Part shown: positions 21,464 through 32,644 of the stretch, piece by piece
Layout: each line of letters begins with the position of its first letter
How positions within the stretch are numbered: the stretch's first letter is position 1
From: Rotaria socialis
Lineage: Eukaryota > Rotifera > Eurotatoria > Philodinida > Philodinidae
Assembly (NCBI GenBank): GCA_905331475.1
Contig: CAJNYU010000990.1
Location: 1 to 64,000 of the forward strand
Length of the DNA stretch: 64,000 nt
Reading direction: 5' to 3'
Notes under the pieces: generated by a model
Told to the model about the DNA's origin: nothing
The model's database searches: none
The model's input: only the letters and a program-made list of their open reading frames with translations
Translations under genes and position numbers: made by a program

Positions 21464-24400
21464 CCCAGGTCGATCAAAACGGACCACCGTAAACCGGCGT
21501 AGCACTACTGTAAACGGTCGTTTTGCATCGTATTCCGTCGTAAAACGGCTGTTTTAAGCCGAATTAAGGCGTTTTAACAGGGGCAGTATTACGGCCATAC
21601 ACGGGCACCGTATATCAGTCGTAAAAACTCGTACAGCCGGCATAATATTATCGTATTCTGGGTAAATCCGCCAGCTTTCTACCACTTTTGTGGAAATATA
21701 TTTTTTTCTCCATTTGAACGGTCTAGTTAGACGTATCATCGTCGAAAACGGTCAGGGATGATAATTAAAAACTTTTTGGACACATAAAATAGGGTGATCC
21801 AAATCATTTCTTCGGAACAACTGCAGACATTTCATATTATAGATTGATTGTCAAAATATGTTTTATGTAACGGTCAAAAGGGTGTTCATTGCCGTTGCTA
21901 TGACTCGCCTACGGTAGAATATACCATGAACTAGTTAATTCGAATGTCTTTCGCATTGCCAAAAGGCATTCAACATCATATTTCATATAGAAACTTTACA
22001 ATTGTGAGGAAAAAGAAGGAAAATATCGATTAATATTTTTAAAAAGGTGCTCATGAACCTTATGCAGTACCATTCACCTCATGTTTCGATATGAGAACGT
22101 ATTCTTGATGGGTCTAATCTACTTCGACTAGAAAACTCGATATATATATTACGACTTTATTATGAAATATTAACTATTATATCAAATATAGTTCTCATTC
22201 TTTGATATGAATATCCCTGAAAAAATATTCGTACAAATATCACAGAAAAATCCTATCGAAAAGAGAATCTTTCACAGTTTTGAGAGCCAGAAGTTCTACG
22301 AAAACAAACTGTATTGTTGACCAAACCTTTGAAATCGTGCATGCTGCGAATACCATGAATCGTTCCTTTTACAAAAACAGTAAGATTTAATAGTAAATAG
22401 TGAATAATTTCGAATTACCTTTTGATTTTAATTGTTCCTGTCTTGTATTGAGAACGTTTACCTTATTTCTGTGAATTTCCACTTCTTCAAGAAAAAAAAG
22501 ATCAATAGCAGGTTTTCGCCTTCCAGCAGCTGTAGCCGTTTCCAATTGATGTTTTTTAGAAAACTGGAAGAAATCGTAAGGGTTCGAGAGAAGAATATTT
22601 TTACTGAGGGTGATACGTCTTGCAGTTGATTTCAACACTGCTCCGATGCCATCACCGGGCCCCTTTCCATGACCAGTGGCGGTGAATACCCAATCAGCAT
22701 CCATATTGAAATCGTCTTTATGGTAAGCCAAGTTCAGCATATTAGCATTGTTTTTGAAGTGAGAGCTTGCACCATCACTAAGATGAAAATGACAACTATT
22801 TTGTGTTGCGGTTCATAGTTGGATTTCAGGGATATGCAACCGGCTTCAAAATTTCAAAACTAAAAACACTTCGATGACCTCGGCAAGCGTCAAAGAACTC
22901 ACCGGTAATTACTAGACATCATGAATCTTCAAGATGATTGATGAACAACCAAATCCATTCTCTCCCCTCAATTGAACTACCAAACGAGAATTGTGATTGC
23001 TTCGTAGTTTAGTTTAACGTCTATCAAAATATGTTCTAATGTAGTATGAATAGCACCTTTCATTCGTCGAAATTCACAATGCAAGTCTCACACTATTACG
23101 TTATGCTTTCGTTTTGAATCAACTTTATTTACCTGACGTAGATGATTTTCTTAGCCAAAGGGATGTTTTTCTTTACATAATCAACAATGATTTGTTGAGC
23201 ACAGTAAACAAATGCCACGTTATGTTCCATAGAGTTACTGATTATTGCCATATCAAAATGCTCTTTTCCAACAGTTAAATGTACCGTGAATAGAGATACT
23301 TGACTTTGAGAAAAGAAACCTTGTTGAACTTCACGTTGACGAATTAGCGTGTAGTTCATTGAGAAATCGATTTGAGCTACTACGAATGTAGTTTTTGTTG
23401 ACTGCGCACGTAGATCAGAAATATAATCACGTTGCTTTCGATTGCAAAATGTATGTAACATAAACAACGGCCATTGTTCTTCTATTTCAGCTAGGAGGGC
23501 TTCAATAGAACCGGTCATCCGTTGAAGATCAAATTTACTATTTAGTTTTTTCCAAAGAGTCCATGAATAGTTTTCATCAAGATCAACATTCATGTTTTCT
23601 GTAAGAATGTCGATGATAGATTTCGTTGAGCATTGCTGACATTCACCAATAAAACAATCTTCCATATCATCTTGACACACCATTTGACTAGTAAGATCCT
23701 TTAGATCGAATGTGTTCGATCTCATTGAAGAAGATTTGTTTTGTATGTTTTGACGATAATTATTCCACGCCTATAAACATTGTATTATCGAAATTAATTA
23801 ATTAATGTAAGTAAATAGAAACTTAGATTAGGCTAAATGTCAGTGACGAACGTGTTGAAGATAGAAATAAATACGTACCTTGATTAATAGATTCATATTT
23901 TCATGTATGATACAAATACATGTATCATGTGGTGATAGAATTTTTACATCACGAGGTCGTAACGAGTAAAATGTTGTACGAGCGGCCATGTTTGGAAAGC
24001 GTTCGTCAAATAATCGAAAGGCGTCTAATACACTCATTTCCATAAAACGAAGAGGTACTGTATTTCGATTAATTTGAATTGTATCTTTTGAATTTGGTGA
24101 CGTGCGACTAACACCTTCTTCACGGTAGAAATCGATGATAGTTGTAATGGTATCGTTTGAGATTGATGGATTGCCGCTGAAATATTGAGGAACAGCGAGA
24201 ACACCTTCATTTTGTCGAAGTATAAGTGATTGACGAGCTTGGTGTTCAGTTGATTCAAACCTGATAACAAACAGTGTATTTATAAAGATTTTGTTAAAGA
24301 AATTGTATTGAAGTGAAGCGCTCTATAACGAAATTCAACACTACTTACCATTTTCGAAGCTTCTCTCGGCCCCACGCTTCGGGAGCAATAGTTAGAAGAC

Positions 24401-25930
24401 GAACTTGTTCAGAACAGTCGCTATCATTGAATAAACTTTTCAAACCGGTCAAAAGATCATTAGATTCTTGAACGAGAAGTCCATGTGGATCTGGATCGTT
24501 TTCTTGTACGGATTTCCCTTCAAGTACATCACATAAACTATGAAGATATTTATAAACTTGATCGATTTGAGAACGAATCGGGCGAGTTCTTGATCTAGTA
24601 AGAAAGAAACTTTTATAAAATTAAACAGCCTCTAAAACTTGCTTATCATGAATTGAATCCATTTCCAGTAATTTGAAAACCGCAGACAGCTGCCCTATCG
24701 CCTGTTCTTCACGATACGAAAGCTCCAGTAGCATATCATTGTCACTTTGCTCTTCATCAGAATCTTGCTGATCACTTTCGTTATCATTTTCTCCTTCATC
24801 ATGACTCGATTTATCATCATTTGATTCTTCATTACTGGTATCCATATTATCCTCTTCATTCATTTCATATTCTTTGTTCATCATCGCTGTCTCTACCCTT
24901 TGACACTTTGGACATAACCAACGAATATTCAACTCTTCAAAATCATAATGATCACGTAAGAAATTGAGGAGACGACAAGAGATACGACGTGAACCTGTTG
25001 CTTTGCTAGAAGAATCCGTATGCCTAGTTGGATGTTGACATAACTTTTGTCTTGGCATCTTTTAACTATTTTTATCCTGATGGATCAAAAGAAAATGAAC
25101 TATGTTATTCAAAAATACCCATCGACTATAATGTGTGAATCATCTAAAATATCTAATCGGTAGTTGACCATAAGTGACCATAGAGAGAAAATCACAAAGC
25201 AGATGTCATTCCGTGTCGAAATTTGTTTCTACTTAGAGATCAAATTGCAATAGCATATATTCTATGAAGCTAGATCTCCACCATTTGTTTGGCACTTTTT
25301 CATTACGAATTTCTATCATCAAACTCATGTCCACATAATTATCTGATCAAAGTAGATTAGACCCATCAAGAATACGTTCTCATATCGAAACATGAGGTGA
25401 ATGGTACTGCATAAGGTTCATGAGCACCTTTTTAAAAATATTAATCGATATTTTCCTTCTTTTTCCTCACAATTGTAAAGTTTCTATATGAAATATGATG
25501 TTGAATGCCTTTTGGCAATGCGAAAGACATTCGAATTAACTAGTTCATGGTATATTCTACCGTAGGCGAGTCATAGCAACGGCAATGAACACCCTTTTGA
25601 CCGTTACATAAAACATATTTTGACAATCAATCTATAATATGAAATGTCTGCAGTTGTTCCGAAGAAATGATTTGGATCACCCTATTTTATGTGTCCAAAA
25701 AGTTTTTAATTATCATCCCTGACCGTTTTCGACGATGATACGTCTAACTAGACCGTTCAAATGGAGAAAAAAATATATTTCCACAAAGTGGTAGAAAGCT
25801 GGCGGATTTACCCTTCTATAGAACATACGGCCGTATTACTGCCCCTGTTACACGGGGAAAATACGGCACGTAAAACGGGCCGTATTTGTATCGTATACGA
25901 TCGTTTACTGATCGTTTTCTTCGACCAGGG
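21464..25930 (-). mobile_element. CCCWGGTCGA transposon with ~0.6-kb inverted repeats, inserted in the MULE
   Basis: Ends are CCCAGGTCGAtC on the left and the complement of CCCTGGTCGAaG on the right. Behind diverged outer parts, 21660-22124 and 25351-25813 form a near-perfect ~465-bp inverted repeat. AA flanks both ends (21462-21463 and 25931-25932). Deleting the element plus one AA restores the MULE reading frame exactly, so the target duplication is 2 bp. One multi-exon transposase-like gene fills the interior. A 214-bp relative with the same ends and AA flanks is at 27771-27984. Confidence 0.85.
22253..25058 (-). CDS. Putative transposase of an unnamed family (DDE-like)
   Basis: Exons on the minus strand run from MPRQKLCQHP (25058) to a stop at 22253, with an AATAAA-type signal near 22160. 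In order: a CxxC motif (WLCPKCQR), an acidic Asp/Glu/Ser tract, then RTRPIRSQIDQVYKYLHSL and APEAWGREKLRKWFEST. The core starts TTFVVAQIDFSMNYTLIRQR, an RNase-H-like first strand with Asp, and continues with IIYVSDGASSHFKNNANML (second Asp) and TATGHGKGPGDGIGAVLK (possible third acid). It ends GTIHGIRSMHDFKGL. Most exon joins are in phase (for example TACGTCAG to TGATGGT). The join between the first segment and RTRPIR could not be made in phase with GT-AG, so the start may be wrong or broken there. Similar SDG/TDG...K plus HGKGP.DG proteins occur as uncharacterised proteins in many invertebrates. Confidence 0.7.
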
Positions 25931-27116
25931 AAGACGGTAGGGAAAATTGTTTGGTAAATGCCAATGCAAGCTTGTTCAAAGTTGAGCATGATTGAACGTG
26001 GAGACCAACGAGACCCAAACTTGAGTATTTTATTGATTAAACGATAATACGTATCCGCATTTTTTCGACGTAATAGGGCATAGATAACTGGAATTACATG
26101 ATCCCGGTGCACGCCATAATGATATATAATTGATAAAATATCTCTAGTACCACTTTAAATGTACCGTCGACGAGAAATTCTCCTGCATTTTGCAAAATAT
26201 TAAGTTGTTCATCACTTGCAAATATTAATATTCAATCATCACCTAAATTAGCAAAGATTATGTGGATTAATGAATCTATATTATTAGCCGTATCACGCAA
26301 CGTACCTGAACCTGTATCGTAACGCAGAAATAGATACCCAAGCACAGTTTTAGTGAATGCTATGGGAACAGGGGCGAACTTTGGATCATTTGGTTCTTTT
26401 ACTAGCTGATTTTTCTGGTGTAAAATTCTTATTCGGCGTTTTATATTATCGCGCAGAGGTAAACGAGCAATTGATGGATCAGATAGATCTAGAGATAACG
26501 ATACAGCAAAATATATTAGTAAAATTCGCTGCTGAAAATTTAGTACGTGTACCTTTGTAAAAATTGGTAACGATCGTATCCGGTGTTTCTTGAGTATTTA
26601 TAGCACGATGAGCAACTTGCTCATCGAATTTTCGAAGTTGAAGTGTCGTACCATCCACTCTGCATATGTGTTCTATAGGTTGTTTGAGAATATTATGTGT
26701 TAAAACACGTGTGTGTGTAGGCGAGAATGACAGCGATCTTATGAATATTTAATGCAACGCCAGTAAGTTTTTTCACTGGTAGATCGATCTATTGCATAAG
26801 AATAGCTATTATAATCTAGACGTGGTTTTTGTTTTGTTGTACCGTTGGTTGAAATTGTTGCCATGTTGAGACAGTGACAGATTAACGCAACAAACACGAA
26901 TCATAACATAATTATAGTAGCGAGAATTAATTGGATCGTGTTAACTGTGTTTATTAATTTATGTAATCCAATTATCTTGCTCTATTATATTGATATAAAT
27001 TATGAGGATGAAATATTCGTGCTGATGTCTCTTAGTGCTCAAAATTCCGGTGCTGAACTATTCTGGCTCTTATCATTCTATGTGTTGAATATTCCGTGCT
27101 CAACTTGCCAGTTCCC

Positions 27117-27770
27117 TCTTCAAATAACAATCGAGATATATAGAATTGCGTATATATCCTGATAGGATGATGGACAAAAAAGTGTGGATCAGTATCAGCT
27201 ATATATATTAGCCACTGTGTGTATAATATTAACAACAATTCCACACAATCAGTTTATTCTTGTCCAAAATGAGTCCTGTGTGTTGTTTTCAATACAATCG
27301 TACTTATTACAAAGCACAACTTTCTTCTAACTTGACTTGTTCAGAACTGAACTGCCTCAATTTCACATAGAAAGCAAGTTTATATACTAGAGAGAGAATA
27401 AGGAAAATATAAATAGGAGAGAGAAAAAAAAGATACATAGAGAGAGAAGGGGATACGGAGAAAGAAAAAGATGTCTAGAGAGAAGAGATACACAGAAAGA
27501 TTACGTACTTTTCAGGGCGCGATTATGAGTTGTTATATGCAAGGATGAATATTAGTGATGTAAACTTAATTACGCCACTGCAGTATGTTCATCAGCTCTA
27601 TGACTTAGAAGTGGACGTCCGGCGGTTTATATAACCCCTATTTAATCTAGTCCTTTACGAGGGACGTACTTCTTGGCACAAATACTATGTAATAGTGAAT
27701 ACCATGTTTTGTAAATCCAATTTGAGTCGAATCAAATCGAATCGAATTACAATTTTAAAAAACCAGAAAA
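27117..27770. other. Intergenic; possible LTR-like debris
   Basis: There is no gene. Stretches with CAGTATCAGC, CCACTGTGTG and AATACAATCGTACTTATTAC could be the end of a solo LTR, but no paired copy is in the window. A GAGA-rich tract lies at about 27390-27490. Confidence 0.3.
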
Positions 27771-27984
27771 CCCAGGTCGAACATTTCGGCCACTAGATCC
27801 CGCAGGATACTCCAGGAAATCTGCGGGAAGGTCACCATATCCTGCAGGAAAACACGGGAAATCGCTGGAACATGAAGCAGTATTCTGGTCAAAAATACGG
27901 CCGGACTTTTCCGGCAAGAATTGATCGAAAATCAACGGAAATACCCGGAACCGGCCGTTCCCAGGTCAGGCTGTTCGACCTGGG
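27771..27984. mobile_element. 214-bp MITE with CCCAGGTCGAAC ends
   Basis: Perfect 13-bp inverted ends CCCAGGTCGAACA and TGTTCGACCTGGG, with AA immediately outside both ends, match the termini and 2-bp duplication of the 4.5-kb element at 21464-25930. The interior is GC-richer than its surroundings and non-coding. It is probably a deletion derivative moved by that family's transposase. Confidence 0.8.
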
Positions 27985-28772
27985 AAGCCGAATTGAATCC
28001 AAATTAAAACTTTGAGAGTCCAGAAAACTCGAATCGAATCCGAATCCCGGTCCTAAAAAGCCGAATCGAATCGAATGGTACTTTTGTCATTCGTTTCGGT
28101 CTCTGCTTGATATTTGACATAATCATGCTAAGCAGTTGCAATCTATTGTTATGTTTGCCTACTGGATTTGATTCAATAATTACACATCCGAGATCAACAT
28201 GTCGATGTAACTGTGAATCCGAAAATGTTCTCCACCTGTACATGCACATCTATTCGAAAACAGGAGACTCTTCAATTTAGAGTTTTTTATGCAGCAAACA
28301 CAATTACGAAGTGCTAATATTACCCATTTTCGCATTCGCATGTAACTTTGACACATCGCTTGTAGTAAATAGAAATACAAGAAACTATGACTACGGTGAC
28401 ATGACATGCAATACGCTTTTGATATCAGCCAATGGCAAGCAGTGCCTTTTAAACTACAATTGGCCATCTACTAGCATCAAGATTTAGCAAGATGGTTGCC
28501 TGATAAAAAAAAGTATATATATATATATATATTATGCATTTTTTACTGCATTCTGTGACATTCGACTAAGTATGTATTCGGGAAGTTTTTCCAAGGATAA
28601 AGAACGCGAATCTTATCCCAAATTTTGATTTTATTGTCTGAGTGTGGGTATATTTTTGTATCAATTTCGCGCACAGTGCAATCGTAGCCTCGCTAAACGA
28701 TACCCACCAATTTTTCTCTCTCACTCCAAAGTCACTAGCCTTTACATTGAAAAATATATTTAGAAAAAACAA
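27985..28772. other. Intergenic upstream of secernin
   Basis: Contains repeated GAATCGAATC words (27995-28075) and an (AT)n microsatellite near 28515-28535. No gene recognised. Confidence 0.4.
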
Positions 28773-30131
28773 ATGTTCAGCTGTTCATGTGATACGATGG
28801 TCGCGATGAGTAATGTAACTGCTGATGGTTCAATAATATTTGGTAAAAATAGTGATCGCCAAGCGAATGAACCATTATCGACTCGCTACATCCCTTCAAC
28901 TACACATATCCTCAATTCAAAAATTCGAACAACATACATTGAAATTGATCAAGTTGAAGAAACCCATTCGTGTATTTTATTTTGTCCGACGAATAAATTT
29001 GGTGCTGAAATGGGTTTTAATTCTCATGGCGTAGTTATTGGAAATGAAGCTTTATTTACTAAAATTCCGTCGTATTCTGAAGGACTAACTGGGATGGATA
29101 TAGTTAGATTAGTCCTAGAAAGATGTTCAACAAGTAGACAAGGAAAAGATACAATTGTCTATTTATTAAATAAATATGGTCAAGGAGGAAATTGTGGTTT
29201 TACATCAAAATTTTATTATCATAATAGTTTTCTGGTAGTAGATTCCAATGAAGGATGGATCATTGAAACTGTCGGAAGAGAATATGCAGCAAAACGAATA
29301 ACAAAAGGAATTCATACGATATCAAATATTATTTCATTCGGACACATAGATACATTTGATGAATATTCCGATAATTTAATTCAACAAGCTATTTCAAATG
29401 GTTGGTGCAGTTCGATAGACGATTTTCATTTTCAAAAATGTTATTCTGGAATTTCCTTTAATCCTAAAGAATTCTACAATGGTTTTGTCAAAACCAGTTT
29501 TGCATCTAGTCAAATACGACAATGTAGATCGAGAGATTTAATTGAAAAATTTTCACAAAAATCTCAACAATTTACTCCTTTTGATATGTTTAACGTTTTA
29601 CGTGATCATCAACTGTCAAACGACTCTCCGGCACAGGGTCTTACCAATCTTGATCTATGTATGCATGCTGGTTTTGGACCGATTCGATTTAATCAAACAA
29701 CAGGATCGCTAGTTTCAGTTCTTCCAAAATCATATAATGAACTTCCAGTTCATTATGCAACTTGTACAGCATTACCCTGTTTATCAATATTTAAACCAAT
29801 GACGTTATATCCGCCGGTATTGCCTCCTCCGTTTATTTCATATTCGGATAGTATTATTTCAAATCCAACTTGTACTTATTCATCAAATAATGTCTGGTGG
29901 AAATCAGAAATCATGACTCGAAATGTTATGAAGCATTATCAAAAACTGATTAAACAAATTGAAACGGAAAGAGATTTATTAGAACGTGAATTCGTTTCAA
30001 TGTCACTGCGTTTATCATCAAGATATATTTCACAAACGGACAGAAACAATTATACGAAATACGCTTTTGACAAAGTAAATTATTTCATTAGTCAAAACTT
30101 GAGTGTTCATGTTTTAATAGTTCACAGTTAA
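28773..30131 (+). CDS. Secernin / C69-family peptidase-like protein
   Basis: A single-exon 452-residue protein of the secernin family (Ntn-hydrolase fold, peptidase C69). The N-terminus MFSCSCDTMVA contains the Cys-Asp-Thr segment in which, by family analogy, Cys6 becomes the N-terminal nucleophile after removal of a short propeptide. Further conserved blocks are GSIIFGKNSDRQANEP, MGFNSHGVVIGNEALF, GLTGMDIVRLVLERC, GQGGNCGFTSKFYYHNSFLV and VDSNEGWIIETVGREYAAKR. All lie in the first ~200 residues. The C-terminal third is lower in complexity but keeps H.LSNDSPAQG and CMHAG. Vertebrate secernins are cytosolic proteins linked to exocytosis; bacterial relatives are dipeptidases. Which activity applies is not visible. 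It is intronless, unlike most genes in the right half of the window. Confidence 0.92.
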   Translation: MFSCSCDTMVAMSNVTADGSIIFGKNSDRQANEPLSTRYIPSTTHILNSKIRTTYIEIDQVEETHSCILFCPTNKFGAEMGFNSHGVVIGNEALFTKIPSYSEGLTGMDIVRLVLERCSTSRQGKDTIVYLLNKYGQGGNCGFTSKFYYHNSFLVVDSNEGWIIETVGREYAAKRITKGIHTISNIISFGHIDTFDEYSDNLIQQAISNGWCSSIDDFHFQKCYSGISFNPKEFYNGFVKTSFASSQIRQCRSRDLIEKFSQKSQQFTPFDMFNVLRDHQLSNDSPAQGLTNLDLCMHAGFGPIRFNQTTGSLVSVLPKSYNELPVHYATCTALPCLSIFKPMTLYPPVLPPPFISYSDSIISNPTCTYSSNNVWWKSEIMTRNVMKHYQKLIKQIETERDLLEREFVSMSLRLSSRYISQTDRNNYTKYAFDKVNYFISQNLSVHVLIVHS

Positions 30132-31082
30132 GGAAGTCTGTTAGTGAAGACCCATGTAAACAAATAGGAGTAAAATCAGATTAAAATCGATTATAATTGA
30201 TGCAACAATTTTTCCTAATACTACCGACTACAGCAAACTTCAGTTGATTTTTATCTGTTTTTAATCAATCACAAATCAACTAACAGCTGATTCAAAGTAG
30301 CTGTAATGGTTTGAAATTGGCATCAGGCACATAATAACACCTCAACAATTAATTCCAGTAACACTGATTTACAATTAGCAAGATTAGACTTATTTTTACT
30401 TTCCTGAAAGTACTTTCTCAAGAATTCGTCAGTATTCTCTAAGTTTCATTGTCCAGAACTTTTGCTTTCACAACAAAATATACTTCTACTTCCTTATTTT
30501 CTGCTAAACGAACTGGTGATACTTCTCTCCGAGAAAAAGGAAGAAATCAAAGAAAACAATCGCTATCAAAACGAAAAAGAAGCCTGAACATATTCCATTT
30601 GAATCAACGGAGCAAAAACAAAAAAATGATTTGGTTTGAAAACGAAATTGATCCTTAATTTTCGTTTTGAAGCGAAGGAAGAAATAACGAAAAAACAAGT
30701 CAGCTTTATATTAAAAGGAAACTCGTACTATAACCCAGGAATGTGCAGGTTTTGTACAATCAATTATTTTTATGGGAAGTACTGTAAGGAGTGTTACAGT
30801 TTTTTCTTTGAAAGGGGTTTGATGTTTCTGGTTATCGTGTATTACATCAGATTTTCGGTGCGATTTTCGAAATAATTGAATCGTTGTTCTAAATTCAAAC
30901 CAGGTCATATATGTTGAAATCGCGTTTTTCATGTGTATAAAGAAATCGAGTTCAGTATCTAAGGTTCTGTCTTGTTCTTACATATATCGAGTTTCAATAG
31001 GTTGTTCCATCGTCTTTGTGGAACCCACATATATTTTCGAAGAAAATGGTGAGTGTAAGATTAAAAGCGAGATTTTTGCGGT
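30132..31082. other. Intergenic, nothing supported
   Basis: Short overlapping frames at 30449-30875 have no domains. The region is AT-rich. Confidence 0.4.
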
Positions 31083-31424
31083 TTCCCACCCCTCCCCTCC
31101 CCATTACAGACATCAATGAGTTTAAAGTTGTGCTAATTAGAAGATTAACTAATTAGGCTGCTATTTCTTCCTTTTTTAATTACAGACTACACGTAACAAG
31201 CAATCCTTGCCCATTACAGATCATAGAAACTAGCCTCTGCCATTGCTAAATATGCGAACTAACAATTAACACTTCATTACAGACATAAGCAAATAGGCAA
31301 TGACCTAATTATAGGCTTTGGAAATCAGGGTAGATTTTTCAGATGAACTACTTTGAATTATTTTAGTAAATCTAAGGGATATATGTGAGTTCCGCACTTT
31401 AGTCCCAAAGGGGCTGCGCTAAGA
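31083..31424 (+). mobile_element. Dispersed repeat with Helitron-like 3' end, copy 2
   Basis: It has the same order of words as 5295-5632: a C-rich CCCCTCCCCATTACAGAC start and GATATATGTGAGTTCCGCACTT near the end, then a hairpin (AGTCCC-AAA-GGGGCT, 31401-31415) and TGCGCTAAG. The word ATTACAGA also recurs at about 31180, 31211 and 31274 within it. The stem differs from copy 1 yet still pairs (one G-T), which supports a conserved structure. Confidence 0.45.
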
Positions 31425-32287
31425 AGGTTTTTGAATAGCAAAGGTCATAGTTACTGTTGTAGGATTGCCTGTGCATGCCGTTCATTGCCCCAAGTACTGA
31501 AGTAATAATCTATCTTTCTAAATTTTCCAGGTATCATATTTTTAAGATTTAAACAGTGGTTTATTTTACGCTGTTAAAATGAACAGTCTTTAAATTACTA
31601 TGATGACTTTAACTTTAGCTTGTATAACGCAATTTAATCAAAAAAAACCATTACAAATGATTTTTTTTTCAAACGTTTTCTTAGTAATTACGAAAAAACA
31701 ATAACGAAGTAACTCCTGGTCGTGAAAGTTTTCAAAACATATTTTCAGCATGGGATCAGTTTTGCTTGATTTTCGTAAACTATTCTGTTGAAAAAATTGA
31801 ATAACTCTTACTTGGGTTTTCAATTTAACTATTTTGACCTGCATAAAACTCAGTTCGATATAATGCATTCAAAATCATAGGCAATCGATTGTAGTCGTTT
31901 TAATCGATTTTATGCGATTAAAGCAAAAAAAATCGATTATAATGGGTGAAAAATCTTTGATTCCTAATTAACTTTAAAAAAAATCGATCAAAATCTTCAA
32001 TTTAACCAGAAAAAATCATAATCGCTCGATTTTCATCAATCATTCGTGATGCGAATCGATGATAATCAAGAATATGCTGATTTTTCGCGTAAATGTTTTT
32101 ACATCGGGGGAGAAGGGGCGAAATTTTTAGCGTAAATAGCCTGTGAGGATTCATTTTCGTCGAATGAATATTAAAGTAGAGATTTATAGAGAACAGACAC
32201 ATGTAATAACTCGATTCGGATTCATAATTAATAATTATCATATAAATTTTTTGTTAGTGATTTAATTCAATTAAAATTTATTGGTTT
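31425..32287. other. Intergenic, AT-rich, ATCGATT-rich stretch
   Basis: Positions 31880-32045 contain repeated AATCGATT words on both strands. No gene supported. Confidence 0.4.
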
Positions 32288-32644
32288 ATTAAGGCTGATA
32301 TATTAACTAATGAATGGTTTTCAAGAGCGTATTCCTTATCATTCGAAGTCGAAAGTGAACTATCTTTCTGGCAAGAATTAACTTGGAATCAATGGAGAAA
32401 GTCTGCTGAAATTCCGAAACATATGGTCACATATTCAAAAATACAAATTCGTCGAGAAATATTATTTGTGATGTGTTTATTATTAATTCTGTATTATTTT
32501 AAGAATGATAATCAACAATTTTTCATATTATTATTCATTTTTTCAAAAATTTATTTATTTATACGAAGAGTATTGTTCTATAAAACAAACCCAAACCCAG
32601 AACAACGACATTTAACATTACCAAGATTGAATTTTTATGACTAA
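32288..32644 (+). CDS. Possible terminal exon or remnant of a membrane protein
   Basis: An open frame without an initial ATG starts just after a TTATTAAG acceptor-like site and runs to a stop at 32642-32644. It encodes ADILTNEWFSRAYSLSF, then WQELTWNQWRKSAEIP, and two adjacent hydrophobic segments (ILFVMCLLLILYYF and FFILLFIFSKIYLFI). No upstream exon was found. It could be the 3' end of a gene, a relic, or chance; family unknown. Confidence 0.35.
   Translation: MKADILTNEWFSRAYSLSFEVESELSFWQELTWNQWRKSAEIPKHMVTYSKIQIRREILFVMCLLLILYYFKNDNQQFFILLFIFSKIYLFIRRVLFYKTNPNPEQRHLTLPRLNFYD

Larger units (their letters stand above)
20758..26864 (-). pseudogene. MULE transposase with FLYWCH-type N-terminus, interrupted
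   Basis: The 5' part (26864 downwards) gives a FLYWCH-like zinc finger: YNSYSYAIDRSTSEKTYWRC with a C...H pattern behind it and stop codons in the way. Then come DGTFKVVLEIFYQLY (first catalytic Asp) and VIPVIYALLRRKNADTYYRL, followed by SIMLNFEQACIGIYQTIFP, where the usual DFE reads NFE. Here the coding frame is cut by the inserted element. Removing it with one copy of a 2-bp duplication restores PTVLLSGCHFHLRQSIHRKL, the conserved MULE C..H block, followed by IAALAFLKLTNV, RTNNSAEAYNR and FRCAHPTLWLFLQKLI. Extra stops (for example after AYNR) show that the copy was decaying. Transposase activity is not expected. Confidence 0.8.
20573..27116 (-). mobile_element. Mutator-like element (MULE) with ~110-bp TIRs, split by another transposon
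   Basis: Inverted repeats of 121 bp (20573-20693) and 105 bp (27012-27116) match closely: AAGTTGAGCACG near the outside, then CAGAATAGTTCAGCACCGGA, and CAGCACGAATATT at the inner ends. The interior encodes a MULE transposase on the minus strand, interrupted at 21464-25930 by an unrelated element. Flanks TATCAAAAA and TCTTCAAAT are only partly alike, so the expected 8-11 bp target duplication is not proven. Confidence 0.8.

Noticed and set aside
20564-27125. 9-bp target duplication of the MULE
   Set aside because: Flanking TATCAAAAA and TCTTCAAAT are only loosely alike; not enough to claim.
27160-27310. Solo LTR
   Set aside because: Suggestive words only; no second copy, primer-binding site or clean TG...CA pair with a target duplication.
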